Positions 1-6,524 of a stretch of 7,709 nt of DNA are shown piece by piece. A program made the position numbers and the translations under genes. The notes beneath the pieces were generated by a model. That model saw nothing but the letters and a program-made list of their open reading frames with translations. It was not told the DNA's origin and ran no database searches. Position 1 is the stretch's first letter, and each line of letters starts with the position of its first letter. Source of the stretch: Hyphomicrobiales bacterium (lineage in GTDB: Bacteria > Pseudomonadota > Alphaproteobacteria > Rhizobiales > Devosiaceae); assembly GCA_015487515.1 (NCBI GenBank), contig WFPQ01000337.1, positions 1 through 7,709 on the forward strand, read 5' to 3'.

Positions 1-45
1 CTGATTTGGGAATCCATATTCGATTCAAACTAAATCTGAACTGCT

Positions 46-525
46 CTAGTTCAGGCGTGCACCCACATCCTTTATGGCCGCATCCACCAGGGCATCTCCC
101 TTGTCCGCCATTTGTTCGACCAGCAGGGTCCTTGCCGCATCCACGGCAATTTCCGCGGAACGCGAGCGTACCTCGGCAATGGCCTGAGATTCGGCCTGGG
201 CGATTTTTTCTTCCACCGATTTTGTGCGCCTTGCTATCATTTCTTCCAGTGCGACCTTGGCTTCTTCGGCTATTCGCACTGCCTCTTCCTCGGCGGCTGC
301 AATGATTTCATCCGCTTCGCTCTGGGCGGATTTGCGCTTGCGTTCATATTTTGCCAGCAGGGCCTGCGCTTCTTCGCGAAGTTTTTTTGCTTCGTCCAGA
401 TCCTGTTGGATTTTGGAGATTTTATTGTCCAGAAAGCCCAGTACCATATGGGGGACTTTCATGTAGACCAGCAGTCCCAGAAAAAGAAAATACCCGGCAG
501 CAGTCCAAAAAGTACTGTCCAACAT
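46..525 (-). CDS. atpF: F0F1 ATP synthase subunit b (peripheral stalk)
   Basis: This 159-residue protein is one strand of the peripheral stalk that keeps the F1 head from rotating with the c ring. A single membrane segment spans about residues 6-25, followed by a long charged, heptad-like helix rich in Glu, Lys, Ala and Arg up to about residue 140. That is the usual build and length of subunit b. It probably pairs with the b' protein encoded just upstream, forming the b/b' heterodimer known from alphaproteobacteria and photosynthetic bacteria. The ATG start lies 4 nt after the atpF' stop. An AAGGGA Shine-Dalgarno overlaps the last codons of atpF', so the two are probably translationally coupled, which suits 1:1 stoichiometry. 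The gene ends in TAG and is the last F0 gene in view. The 45 bp after it hold no gene, only a weak 5-bp inverted repeat (10-14/22-26). The b versus b' assignment rests on order and on the N-terminal signature of the upstream gene. Confidence 0.95.
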   Translation of the reverse strand: MLDSTFWTAAGYFLFLGLLVYMKVPHMVLGFLDNKISKIQQDLDEAKKLREEAQALLAKYERKRKSAQSEADEIIAAAEEEAVRIAEEAKVALEEMIARRTKSVEEKIAQAESQAIAEVRSRSAEIAVDAARTLLVEQMADKGDALVDAAIKDVGARLN

Positions 526-529
526 CGAA

Positions 530-1267
530 TTATCCCTTCACCACTGTGCTGACCGCGGAACGTGCTTCTTTTATGCTTATCTTGCCGGTGAGTTTGCTGA
601 CCAGGGCAACCGTTGTTTCCGCTGCAATCTGTTCGACATTTTCCAGGGCCTGTTCCTTGGTTTTTTGAATTCTGGCCTCTGCCGATGCCATCTGTTTGGC
701 CAGTTCCGCTTCCACTTCGCGCCGCTTGTTGTCAAGCTGTTCCTTCACGTCGTTGCGGGTCTTGTCGGCCAGGGCATGGGACTTGGCCCGGGCGGCGGCC
801 AGTTCGGTTTCATAGGCCTCGATTGCCTGATCCGTTTTCTGGCGCAGGCGCTCCGCCTCGGCCAGGTCTCCCTCGATCCGGTCGCGCCTGACTTCCAGTA
901 TCTCGCCGATTCTTGGCAGCGCCACCTTGCTCATCAGCAGGTAAAGGGCCCCGAATGTTATTGCCAGCCAGAACAGCTGGGGACCATAGGTCGTGGTATC
1001 AAAAGGCGGGAATACCGCTCCTTCCACGTTGTGGGAAGAAACTTCGGTCTTTTCTCCCGTGCCGTGACCGGAGGCCTGCACGGATTTTTCACCCGCCTCG
1101 TTTTCGACCACGATGATTGTATTTTCCTGCGCCTGTGCTTCGGCCTGTTGCTGTTCATCAACCTGGGCCTGTGCCACCAGCAGTTGCTGTGCAGGGTCAC
1201 GGGGAGAAAGACCGTTCCCCAAACCCTGATCTGTCATGCCTTGATCTGTCATGCCGGATAGAGACAT
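530..1267 (-). CDS. atpF2: F0F1 ATP synthase subunit b' with long N-terminal extension
   Basis: This is the second peripheral-stalk subunit (b', also called AtpF', AtpX or AtpG), 245 residues long. The recognisable family region starts near residue 84 with the VFPPFD motif. A membrane segment follows at about 96-113, then LPRIGEILEVRRDRI (117-131) and a long Glu/Lys/Ala coiled coil to about 225. The first 80 residues are an extension rich in Gln, Ala and Glu, and partly Ser/Gly, of low complexity. b' proteins I recall often carry shorter Ala-rich N-termini and total roughly 160-200 residues. Met1, Met6 and Met11 are all possible starts, because residues 6-15 are a duplicated MTDQG unit. Met1 is preferred: GGGG lies 8 nt before it, although that Shine-Dalgarno is weak, while the other two have only badly spaced AAGG or nothing. 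The extension would face the periplasm if the TM has the usual N-out orientation. The gene lies 125 bp after atpE and 4 nt before atpF. Confidence 0.93.
   Translation of the reverse strand: MSLSGMTDQGMTDQGLGNGLSPRDPAQQLLVAQAQVDEQQQAEAQAQENTIIVVENEAGEKSVQASGHGTGEKTEVSSHNVEGAVFPPFDTTTYGPQLFWLAITFGALYLLMSKVALPRIGEILEVRRDRIEGDLAEAERLRQKTDQAIEAYETELAAARAKSHALADKTRNDVKEQLDNKRREVEAELAKQMASAEARIQKTKEQALENVEQIAAETTVALVSKLTGKISIKEARSAVSTVVKG
1226..1255 (-). repeat. 15-bp tandem duplication in the 5' end of atpF'
   Basis: Two adjacent 15-bp copies (1226-1240 and 1241-1255) differ at one position (c/t at the first base). Both are in frame and encode GMTDQ twice, so each copy carries an ATG. The repeat preserves the frame and looks like a simple slippage or tandem duplication event near the start codon. 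Confidence 0.9.
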
Positions 1268-1274
1268 ACTTCGT

Positions 1275-1300
1275 ACCCCGTTATATGATACACCCCGTTA
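1275..1300 (-). repeat. Direct repeat of a 9-mer upstream of atpF'
   Basis: The 9-mer accccgtta occurs at 1275-1283 and again at 1292-1300, 17 bp apart start to start. On the mRNA strand it reads TAACGGGGT twice, and the inner copy supplies the weak GGGG Shine-Dalgarno of atpF'. The 17-bp period is compatible with a duplicated protein-binding site, but chance or an old duplication is equally possible. TATCAT and TATAAC lie between and within the copies, so a weak internal promoter cannot be excluded. Confidence 0.5.
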
Positions 1301-1340
1301 GAGCGAAACATCAGGCTTGCCAGCCCTGGAACGCAGCATA

Positions 1341-1367
1341 TGAGGCAGCCTGTTCAAAGCTGCCTCA
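1341..1367 (-). promoter_or_regulatory. Intercistronic stem-loop after atpE
   Basis: A perfect 9-bp stem (tgaggcagc at 1341-1349 with gctgcctca at 1359-1367) encloses a 9-nt loop. It begins 25 nt after the atpE stop codon on the minus strand. No T run follows on that strand (the next bases are tatgctgcgt), so it does not look like an intrinsic terminator. Position and stability suit an mRNA processing or 3'-protection hairpin that could raise atpE mRNA relative to atpF'/atpF. The stem is seen; the role is inferred. Confidence 0.7.
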
Positions 1368-1392
1368 GATCTGCACCGTTAACTGCGGTTTC

Positions 1393-1620
1393 TTAAAGAA
1401 CGAACAGCAGCAGCAGGGCCACGAGCAGCGAGAAGATGCCCAGGGCCTCGGTAACGGCAAAGCCGAAGATCAGGTTGGAAAACTGGCTTGCGGCCGCTGC
1501 CGGATTGCGCAGGGCTCCGGAAAGATAGTTGCCGAAAATGATGCCCACGCCAACACCTGCGCCGCCCATTCCGATCGTGGCAATGCCTGCGCCGATGAAT
1601 TTTGCTGCTTCTGCTTCCAT
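1393..1620 (-). CDS. atpE: F0F1 ATP synthase subunit c (proteolipid ring)
   Basis: This 75-residue hairpin of two membrane helices assembles into the rotating c ring. Helix 1 (about 8-31) carries the GxGxGxG packing motif at residues 20-26. The polar loop has the conserved RNP triad at 38-40. Helix 2 (about 48-75) carries the proton-binding Glu58 in the context [10 protein letters not shown]. Residues after Glu58 are Ala-Leu rather than the Ser/Thr pair of Na+-coupled rings, and the helix-1 Gln of Na+ rings is absent, so proton coupling is expected. The sequence closely matches the Rhizobiales-type c subunits I remember, including the [12 protein letters not shown] start and GALRNP loop. The ATG has a strong AAAGGAG Shine-Dalgarno 7 nt upstream, preceded by a G-free leader. 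The gene follows atpB by 62 bp. It is followed by a 9-bp stem-loop, so it is bracketed by features suited to high expression. Confidence 0.98.
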   Translation of the reverse strand: MEAEAAKFIGAGIATIGMGGAGVGVGIIFGNYLSGALRNPAAAASQFSNLIFGFAVTEALGIFSLLVALLLLFVL

Positions 1621-1627
1621 TTGTAGT

Positions 1628-1667
1628 CTCCTTTGAGGTGATTTGATTGATTGGTATTATGTGGTTA
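1628..1667 (-). promoter_or_regulatory. Strong Shine-Dalgarno and G-free leader of atpE
   Basis: The mRNA strand has AAAGGAG (within 1628-1635) 7 nt before the atpE ATG. Directly upstream is a 36-nt stretch without a single G (1632-1667; no C on the plus strand), made of A, C and T with repeated ATCA words. Such a tract can form no G-C pairs within itself and should stay open. In E. coli an unstructured U-rich tract before atpE is a known translational enhancer. A similar role here is inferred from composition and position only. Confidence 0.55.
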
Positions 1668-1682
1668 CCGGGTGATTTTGGG

Positions 1683-2459
1683 TCAGTGCCCGGGATTGAT
1701 GGCGTCGTTCAGATAGACGCATGTCAGAATTGTGAACACGAAAGCCTGCAGGGCCGAAACCAGGAACTCCAGCCCGGTCAGGGCCACGGTCATTCCAAGG
1801 GGCAGGATTGCCCCGACTATGCCCAGCGCTCCCATCGAGGTAAGGGTAACGACAAACCCGGCGAAAACCTTGAGCACGATATGTCCGGCAAGCATGTTTC
1901 CGAACAGCCTGAGGCTCAGGCTCAGGGGCCGGGACAGGAATGACAGTATTTCTATCGGAACCACCAGGATAAGCACCACCGCAGGGACTCCGGAGGGAAC
2001 GAACAGTTTCAGGAAGCCAAACCCGTTTTTCATGACTCCGTATACTATGACTATGGTCATCACCAGCAGGGCCAGGGCCACGGTAACGATCAGCTGGCTG
2101 GCGACCGTAAAGAAATATGGGTACATGCCGAACATGTTGGTAATCAGTATGAACATGAACAGCGAGAATACGAACGGGAAGAACTTCATGCCCTCATTGC
2201 CGGTTGCCCCTCGCACCATGTTGGCAATGAACTCGTATAATATCTCCGATACCAGCTGCACCCTCGAGGGAACCAGGCCCCTTCCCCGGGTGGAAAGGAT
2301 CAGGTAGCCGGCAATGAGTCCGACGCTCAACACCATGAACAGGGCGGAATTGGTAAATACCAGTTCGATGCCATTGGCTCCGTTTTCATCGGCGCCCACG
2401 GTTCCGAAGGAAAACAGGGTGTAGATATTGAACTGGGAAATCGGATCTGTAGTTGCCAC
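1683..2459 (-). CDS. atpB: F0F1 ATP synthase subunit a (proton channel stator)
   Basis: Subunit a (258 residues) forms the two proton half-channels against the c ring. The signature region lies at about 169-197: [21 protein letters not shown], followed by MLAGH. Arg184 is the essential arginine facing the c-ring carboxylate. His193 and Glu231 occupy the places of E. coli Glu219 and His245, the swapped arrangement I recall from alphaproteobacterial and mitochondrial proteins. Gln238 matches the conserved Gln of the last helix. Several hydrophobic segments are visible (about 37-56, 93-114, 118-140, 158-176, 193-250 with several passes). The start is GTG: in-frame GTG at 2459 follows a GAGAGG Shine-Dalgarno 8 nt upstream, the N-terminus [10 protein letters not shown] fits the family, and no ATG lies near. 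The gene begins 23 bp after atpI and ends 62 bp before atpE, inside the F0 operon. Confidence 0.98.
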   Translation of the reverse strand: MATTDPISQFNIYTLFSFGTVGADENGANGIELVFTNSALFMVLSVGLIAGYLILSTRGRGLVPSRVQLVSEILYEFIANMVRGATGNEGMKFFPFVFSLFMFILITNMFGMYPYFFTVASQLIVTVALALLVMTIVIVYGVMKNGFGFLKLFVPSGVPAVVLILVVPIEILSFLSRPLSLSLRLFGNMLAGHIVLKVFAGFVVTLTSMGALGIVGAILPLGMTVALTGLEFLVSALQAFVFTILTCVYLNDAINPGH

Positions 2460-2482
2460 TCAATCAGCCTCTCTAGCCAAAA

Positions 2483-2872
2483 TTAGTCGTCATCATCATC
2501 GTCATCTACCGGCACCAGCTTGTCTGGATCCGGTTTGGGCGCTGCTGCATTCATTTCAGCTGCCGCCCTGGTAACATTTAGCACCCCCGCTGCAAATCCC
2601 AGCATCATCAGCACGATCATCATGATCGGCCTGGTGCCAAAGAAGGCATCAAGAGCCAGCCCGAGGGCCGTGGCCACTATGACCGCGGCAACGAACTCCG
2701 AGGCCATCCGAAAAGCGCGCCCGGCCCCGGTCAGTTCATTCTGACGCATGGCAAAGGCTGCGGCAATCCCGAGCCGTTCGCCCCTGGCCCGCTGGATCTT
2801 GTCACCCAGCTTGCCGGTTTCCGGTCTTTTGGGAGTTGAATTTGGCTGTTTTCCACGCTTGAAATCAGCCAT
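2483..2872 (-). CDS. atpI: AtpI family ATP synthase assembly protein
   Basis: This 129-residue protein leads the F0 operon in the normal atpI position. It has a basic, hydrophilic N-terminus (about 1-55) and two membrane helices (about 56-77 and 82-101) with the family pattern GRAFRMASEFVAA, FFGTRP and GFAAGVLNV. AtpI proteins are thought to help assemble the c ring and perhaps handle Mg2+. They are usually dispensable but conserved. The C-terminus ends in seven consecutive Asp residues encoded by GAY codons, an unusual acidic tail that makes the end of the gene a short trinucleotide repeat. The ATG start is supported by a GGGAG Shine-Dalgarno 6 nt upstream. A promoter lies about 60-90 bp before it, and a small hairpin partly covers the Shine-Dalgarno. 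Family assignment rests on topology, motifs and operon position; the mechanistic role is from family knowledge. Confidence 0.9.
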   Translation of the reverse strand: MADFKRGKQPNSTPKRPETGKLGDKIQRARGERLGIAAAFAMRQNELTGAGRAFRMASEFVAAVIVATALGLALDAFFGTRPIMMIVLMMLGFAAGVLNVTRAAAEMNAAAPKPDPDKLVPVDDDDDDD

Positions 2873-2874
2873 TT

Positions 2875-2897
2875 AGAACTCCCGTTCGACCAGTTCT
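2875..2897 (-). promoter_or_regulatory. Hairpin overlapping the atpI Shine-Dalgarno
   Basis: On the mRNA strand AGAACT (2897-2892) pairs perfectly with AGTTCT (2880-2875) around an 11-nt loop. The hairpin ends 2 nt before the atpI ATG. The Shine-Dalgarno GGGAG straddles loop and stem: GGG in the loop, AG in the stem. A 6-bp, mostly A-U stem would be marginally stable, so an effect on translation, possibly temperature-dependent, is speculative. Confidence 0.45.
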
Positions 2898-2906
2898 TTC
2901 GTGCTC

Positions 2907-2922
2907 TTGAGGTGCCCCTCAA
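2907..2922 (-). promoter_or_regulatory. Small 5'-leader stem-loop of the atp operon
   Basis: TTGAGG GGCA CCTCAA on the mRNA strand forms a perfect 6-bp stem with a tetraloop, extendable by one U-G pair. It begins only a few nucleotides after the transcription start predicted from the promoter at 2933-2961 (about 2926). A stem at the very 5' end of a transcript often protects it from decay; here that is inferred. Confidence 0.45.
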
Positions 2923-2932
2923 AGTCGGCGGA

Positions 2933-2961
2933 ACCATAGTGTCACTAAATAGCGGTGTCAA
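2933..2961 (-). promoter_or_regulatory. Predicted sigma-70-type promoter of the atp F0 operon
   Basis: The minus strand carries TTGACA (2961-2956), a 17-bp spacer and TATGGT (2938-2933). The -35 box is a perfect consensus hexamer, the spacing is optimal, and the -10 matches TATAAT at four of six positions. The predicted start is about 2926, giving a leader of some 53 nt before the atpI ATG. It lies downstream of the smc stop and of the AT-rich hairpin, so it can drive atpI-atpB-atpE-atpF'-atpF on its own. Confidence 0.75.
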
Positions 2962-3002
2962 GCAATCCTGTCCCTTATTAAGACCTTGATTCGTATCAAT
3001 AA

Positions 3003-3024
3003 AATGGAAAAAATATTTTCCATT
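3003..3024 (-). terminator. AT-rich stem-loop after smc, possible weak terminator
   Basis: A perfect 9-bp inverted repeat (aatggaaaa at 3003-3011 and ttttccatt at 3016-3024, 4-nt loop) lies 42-63 bp after the smc stop on the minus strand. It is followed there by TTATTGATA. The stem has only two G-C pairs and the following T tract is short and interrupted, so it is at best a weak intrinsic terminator. It may instead be an mRNA 3'-end stabiliser. It sits between smc and the atp promoter, where a transcription boundary would be expected. Confidence 0.45.
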
Positions 3025-3065
3025 GCCCGCGAATGGTCCCATGATCCCAAGAGTCGGCACAAAGC

Positions 3066-6000
3066 CTATACGGCCTCCTGCACGGCCTGGGCCGTTGCCA
3101 GGTCTACTGATACCAGCTGGCTCACCCCCTTTTCGGCCATGGTAACGCCAAACAGCCTGTCTACCCGGGCCATGGTTATCGGGTTGTGAGTTATTATCAG
3201 GAATCGGGTCTGCGTGCGGGCCCGCATGGAATCCAGCAGGTTGCAGAACCGCTCGATATTGGCATCATCCAGCGGAGCATCGACTTCATCAAGAACACAG
3301 ATCGGAGCCGGATTGGTCAAGAATACCGCAAATATCAGGGCCATTGCGGTCAGGGCCTGTTCTCCGCCTGAAAGCAGCGACAGGGTTTGCTGTTTCTTGC
3401 CCGGGGGGCGGGCCAGGATTTCGAGTCCGGCCTCCAGCGGATCATCGCTTTCAACGAATACCAGTTTGGCCTCGCCTCCATTGAACAGGGAGGTGAACAA
3501 TTCTGCAAAATGGGCATTTACCTTGTCAAAGGCCTCGTTCAGCCTGGCCCGCCCTTCCTTGTTCAGGCTGGCTATTCCGGTGCGCAGTTTTGAAATGGCG
3601 CTGATCAGGTCATCTCTGTCCCTTGTCATGGTGTCAAGTTTTTCGCTCACCTCTTTCATTTCCTGTTCGGCCGAAAGGTTCACCCCTCCCAGCCGTTCAC
3701 GTTCTGCCTTGAGGCGTTCGACCTTTTTTTCGGTCTGCTGGATATCGGGCAGCGGGTCCTGGGGCCTTATTCCGGCCGCCTCTGCGGTTTGTTCGGCCCT
3801 TATCCCCATGGTTTCCCGCACGATTTCCTCGATCTGCTGTCTCTGTTCCTTCAGTCCCTTCAGCCTTTCGTCGATTCTTGCCATTTCGGTGCTGATTTCG
3901 TTCAGGGCTCTGCCGGCTTCCCTGCTGGCCCGGTCCGCCTCTCCATGGAGGATCTGGGCCTTGTTCAAATTGTCCGAGGCAAGCCTGTACTGGCCTGTTG
4001 CTTCTTCCAGTTTTTCGTCCAGTTCATCGCGTTTTCTTGCATTTTCATCAGGGGTTCCGGCCAGTGTTTCAAGCTGTTTTCTTATTTGCCGTTCGCGGGA
4101 TTCAAGTATTGCAAGCTGTTCAAGTGCCCCGCTACGCCTTTTTTGCCAGCTTTGCATTTCATTTTGCAACTGCCTCAGCCTGTTGCTGCGCATGTGCTCG
4201 GAATTTTCAAAGTTCGCCAGGGTCATCCTTGCCGACTGGCTGGCGGCGTTTGCCCGGGCCAGTTCGTCATCGGCAGTTCTTGCCTGTTTTTCCGCTTCTT
4301 CCTCCGCCTGGCAGTTTTCCAGGTCTTTTTTTGCGTCCAGGTAAATCTCTCTTGCTTCTTCAAGGCTGGCTTTCAGTCTGATGCGGGCTTCCTCCAGTGC
4401 GCTTTGCCTTGTTACCAGATTTCCCACGGATTTTTGTGCCGCATCCAGTTTTTCCTGGGCCCTGGCCAGTTGCCTTTGTGCATCCTGCCAGTCGTCCCGC
4501 TGTTTTTTCGCTTCTTCCTGTCTGTTCGCAAGTTCGGTTTTCAATTGTTTTATTCTGCCTGAAAACCGTTCCAGATTTTGCCTTTCCAGATCTATTTCTA
4601 TGTCAAGATCTGCCAGCCGGTTGCGCTGCGAGAGTCTCTGGGCGGCCGGACTTGGTGCATCTGCCTTGGCCACCAGCCCGTCCCACCTCCACAGGTCTCC
4701 TTCGGTGGTGACCAGTCTCTGGCCTGTTTGCAGCCTGCCCATCAGCTTCGGGCCATCCCCGGCATTTACGATTCCCACCTGCCTTAGTCCGCGTTGCAGG
4801 ATTTTTGCTCCGCTTACGAATTCACAAAGCGGCACCGCCCCTTCAGGAAGTTCCGGGTCATCATCCATTGCCCCCGGCTCGCTCCAGTGTATGGGAGCCC
4901 CGTTGTCGGAAGATGCTTCAAGGTCATCGCCAAGGGCCACCGCCAGTGCGATTTCATATCCCGGCCTTACTTTCAGCCTGTCAATTATTGCCGGCCAAAG
5001 CCCGTTGTCTTTTATGTTCAATACCCGGGCCAGGGTTTCGGCCTCGCTTTCCAGCCGGTTTAACTTTCCTTCGATTTCCCGCAGTTCGGGCTCGTTGCTG
5101 CTTAATTCCTCCTGGGCCAGCCGCAGGGCTTTTTCTGCTTCTGCGGTTCCCTTTTCCGCCCGGGCCGAAAGTTGTTTTGCCGCATCCAGTTCGAGCCGGC
5201 ACTGTTCCGTTGTCCTGTCCGCATTCAGTTCGCCCTGGATTTTTTTGGTTTCCTGCTCCACTTCACTGATCTGTCGTTTCATCTTTTCCATGCGGTTGCC
5301 TGCTTCCCGCATGGACCGTTCGGCCTGGGAGCGGTGGGCCCGCAACTGGGCCAGGGCCTGGGTTGCAAGGCGAGCCTTGTCCTGGGCTTCTTTCAGCAGT
5401 GCCTGTTTTCTTTCGAATTCCTTCCTGGCCTCCTGCATTGCCTCCGACTGATTTTCATTCTGCCTTGCAAGTTCGGATTTTTCTTTTTCATATTCATCCA
5501 GCAACTGTTCGCTTTCGGCCACCAGGCGGTTTTCCCTTTCCATGTCACTGGCGACCTGCTTTTGCCGGTTTTCCAGGTCGGCCTGCATGCTGCCGGCCTT
5601 CTTGATTTCCACTTCCAGCTGTTCCCGCAGGATTTTAAGGCGTTGAACTATCGCTCCCTTTTTTGCTTCCTCCTCGCGCAGGGGGTGCTGGGCTTTTTCC
5701 GCTTCCTCAAGGGCCAGGTTGGCCTTGTATTCTTCGTGTTTTGCATCGGCCAGTCTCGAGATCATCTGTCCCTGTCGGGCCTCGGCTTCCTTTTCTGCAA
5801 TTCTTGCGGTTGCCCAGCGCACGTGAAACAGGGCCGCTTCTGCTTTTCTTATATGGCCTGAAATGTTCCGATAGCGCACTGCCAGCCTGGATTGCCGTCT
5901 CAGATTTTCCAGTTGCCCTTCGACCTGGGCGATTATGTCATCCACCCTTTCAAGGTTGCTTTCGGCTCCCTTGAGGCGCAGTTCTGCCTCATGCCGCCTC

Positions 6001-6524
6001 GAATATAGCCCTGAAATTCCGGCTGCCTCCTCCAGCAGAGCCCGCCGCTTTACCGGTTTTGCTGCTATCAGTTCACCGATCTGTCCCTGCCGCACCAGGG
6101 CCGGAGAGTGGGCTCCGGTCGAAGCATCGGCAAACAGCAGTTGCACGTCCCGCGCCCTGACATCGCGCCCGTTGACCTTGTAGACTGAACCGCTCTGGCG
6201 CTCTATTCGCCTTGTTACCTCAAGAATGTCGGAGTCATTAAGTGCGTTTGGAGCCTTTCGTTCGGAATTGTCCAATATCAGGGTAACCTCGGCCGAATTG
6301 CGCCCGGGCCGGTTCCTGGAACCGGAGAAAATCACATCATCCATCTCCGAGCCGCGCATGGCCTTGTACGAGCTTTCTCCCATGACCCAGCGCATGGCTT
6401 CCATCAGATTGGACTTTCCACACCCGTTCGGCCCGACGACTCCCGTCAGCCCGGGTTCCAGGTAAAGGTCTGTAGGATCGCAAAAGCTCTTGAAACCGTG
6501 CAATTTCAGGCGCTGGAATTTCAT
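3066..6524 (-). CDS. smc: Chromosome segregation protein SMC
   Basis: SMC (1152 residues) is the ATPase of the bacterial condensin that organises and segregates the chromosome, normally with ScpA and ScpB, which are not in this window. The N-terminal head has MKFQRLKLHGFKSF and the Walker A GPNGCGKS at 31-38. The Q-loop region VRQGQIGELI is near 144-153. A first coiled-coil arm runs from about 170 to 495. The hinge lies at about 500-630 and contains LWRWDGLVAK. The second arm runs to about 940, followed by LGGVN (945-949). The C-terminal head has the ABC signature LSGGEQ at 1051-1056, the Walker B aspartate and catalytic glutamate at about 1079-1080 (VLDEVDAPLDD), and ITHNPITMARVDRLFGVTM. Every ATPase motif is intact and the length is normal. 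The start is well supported by GGAGG 5 nt before the ATG. The gene starts 147 bp after the DsbA-like gene. Confidence 0.98.
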   Translation of the reverse strand: MKFQRLKLHGFKSFCDPTDLYLEPGLTGVVGPNGCGKSNLMEAMRWVMGESSYKAMRGSEMDDVIFSGSRNRPGRNSAEVTLILDNSERKAPNALNDSDILEVTRRIERQSGSVYKVNGRDVRARDVQLLFADASTGAHSPALVRQGQIGELIAAKPVKRRALLEEAAGISGLYSRRHEAELRLKGAESNLERVDDIIAQVEGQLENLRRQSRLAVRYRNISGHIRKAEAALFHVRWATARIAEKEAEARQGQMISRLADAKHEEYKANLALEEAEKAQHPLREEEAKKGAIVQRLKILREQLEVEIKKAGSMQADLENRQKQVASDMERENRLVAESEQLLDEYEKEKSELARQNENQSEAMQEARKEFERKQALLKEAQDKARLATQALAQLRAHRSQAERSMREAGNRMEKMKRQISEVEQETKKIQGELNADRTTEQCRLELDAAKQLSARAEKGTAEAEKALRLAQEELSSNEPELREIEGKLNRLESEAETLARVLNIKDNGLWPAIIDRLKVRPGYEIALAVALGDDLEASSDNGAPIHWSEPGAMDDDPELPEGAVPLCEFVSGAKILQRGLRQVGIVNAGDGPKLMGRLQTGQRLVTTEGDLWRWDGLVAKADAPSPAAQRLSQRNRLADLDIEIDLERQNLERFSGRIKQLKTELANRQEEAKKQRDDWQDAQRQLARAQEKLDAAQKSVGNLVTRQSALEEARIRLKASLEEAREIYLDAKKDLENCQAEEEAEKQARTADDELARANAASQSARMTLANFENSEHMRSNRLRQLQNEMQSWQKRRSGALEQLAILESRERQIRKQLETLAGTPDENARKRDELDEKLEEATGQYRLASDNLNKAQILHGEADRASREAGRALNEISTEMARIDERLKGLKEQRQQIEEIVRETMGIRAEQTAEAAGIRPQDPLPDIQQTEKKVERLKAERERLGGVNLSAEQEMKEVSEKLDTMTRDRDDLISAISKLRTGIASLNKEGRARLNEAFDKVNAHFAELFTSLFNGGEAKLVFVESDDPLEAGLEILARPPGKKQQTLSLLSGGEQALTAMALIFAVFLTNPAPICVLDEVDAPLDDANIERFCNLLDSMRARTQTRFLIITHNPITMARVDRLFGVTMAEKGVSQLVSVDLATAQAVQEAV

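Noticed and set aside
1..45. 5-bp inverted repeat (gaatc/gattc, 10-14 and 22-26) downstream of atpF as an operon terminator
   Set aside because: The stem is short and AT-rich and no T run follows on the minus strand; the window ends before any firm signal.
6..1626. Plus-strand open frames over atpF, atpF' and atpE
   Set aside because: They are antisense to three clearly recognisable ATP synthase genes and encode composition-driven shadow proteins without motifs.
2731..3060. 109-codon minus-strand frame spanning the smc-atpI spacer and the start of atpI
   Set aside because: It crosses the predicted promoter and leader and overlaps atpI in a different frame; the translation resembles no family I know.
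3214..5451. Two long plus-strand open frames (376 and 356 codons) antisense to smc
   Set aside because: Both lie wholly inside smc, share one antisense frame, translate to Ser/Phe/Arg-rich low-complexity protein with no recognisable motif, and are explained by the biased codons of the smc coiled coil.
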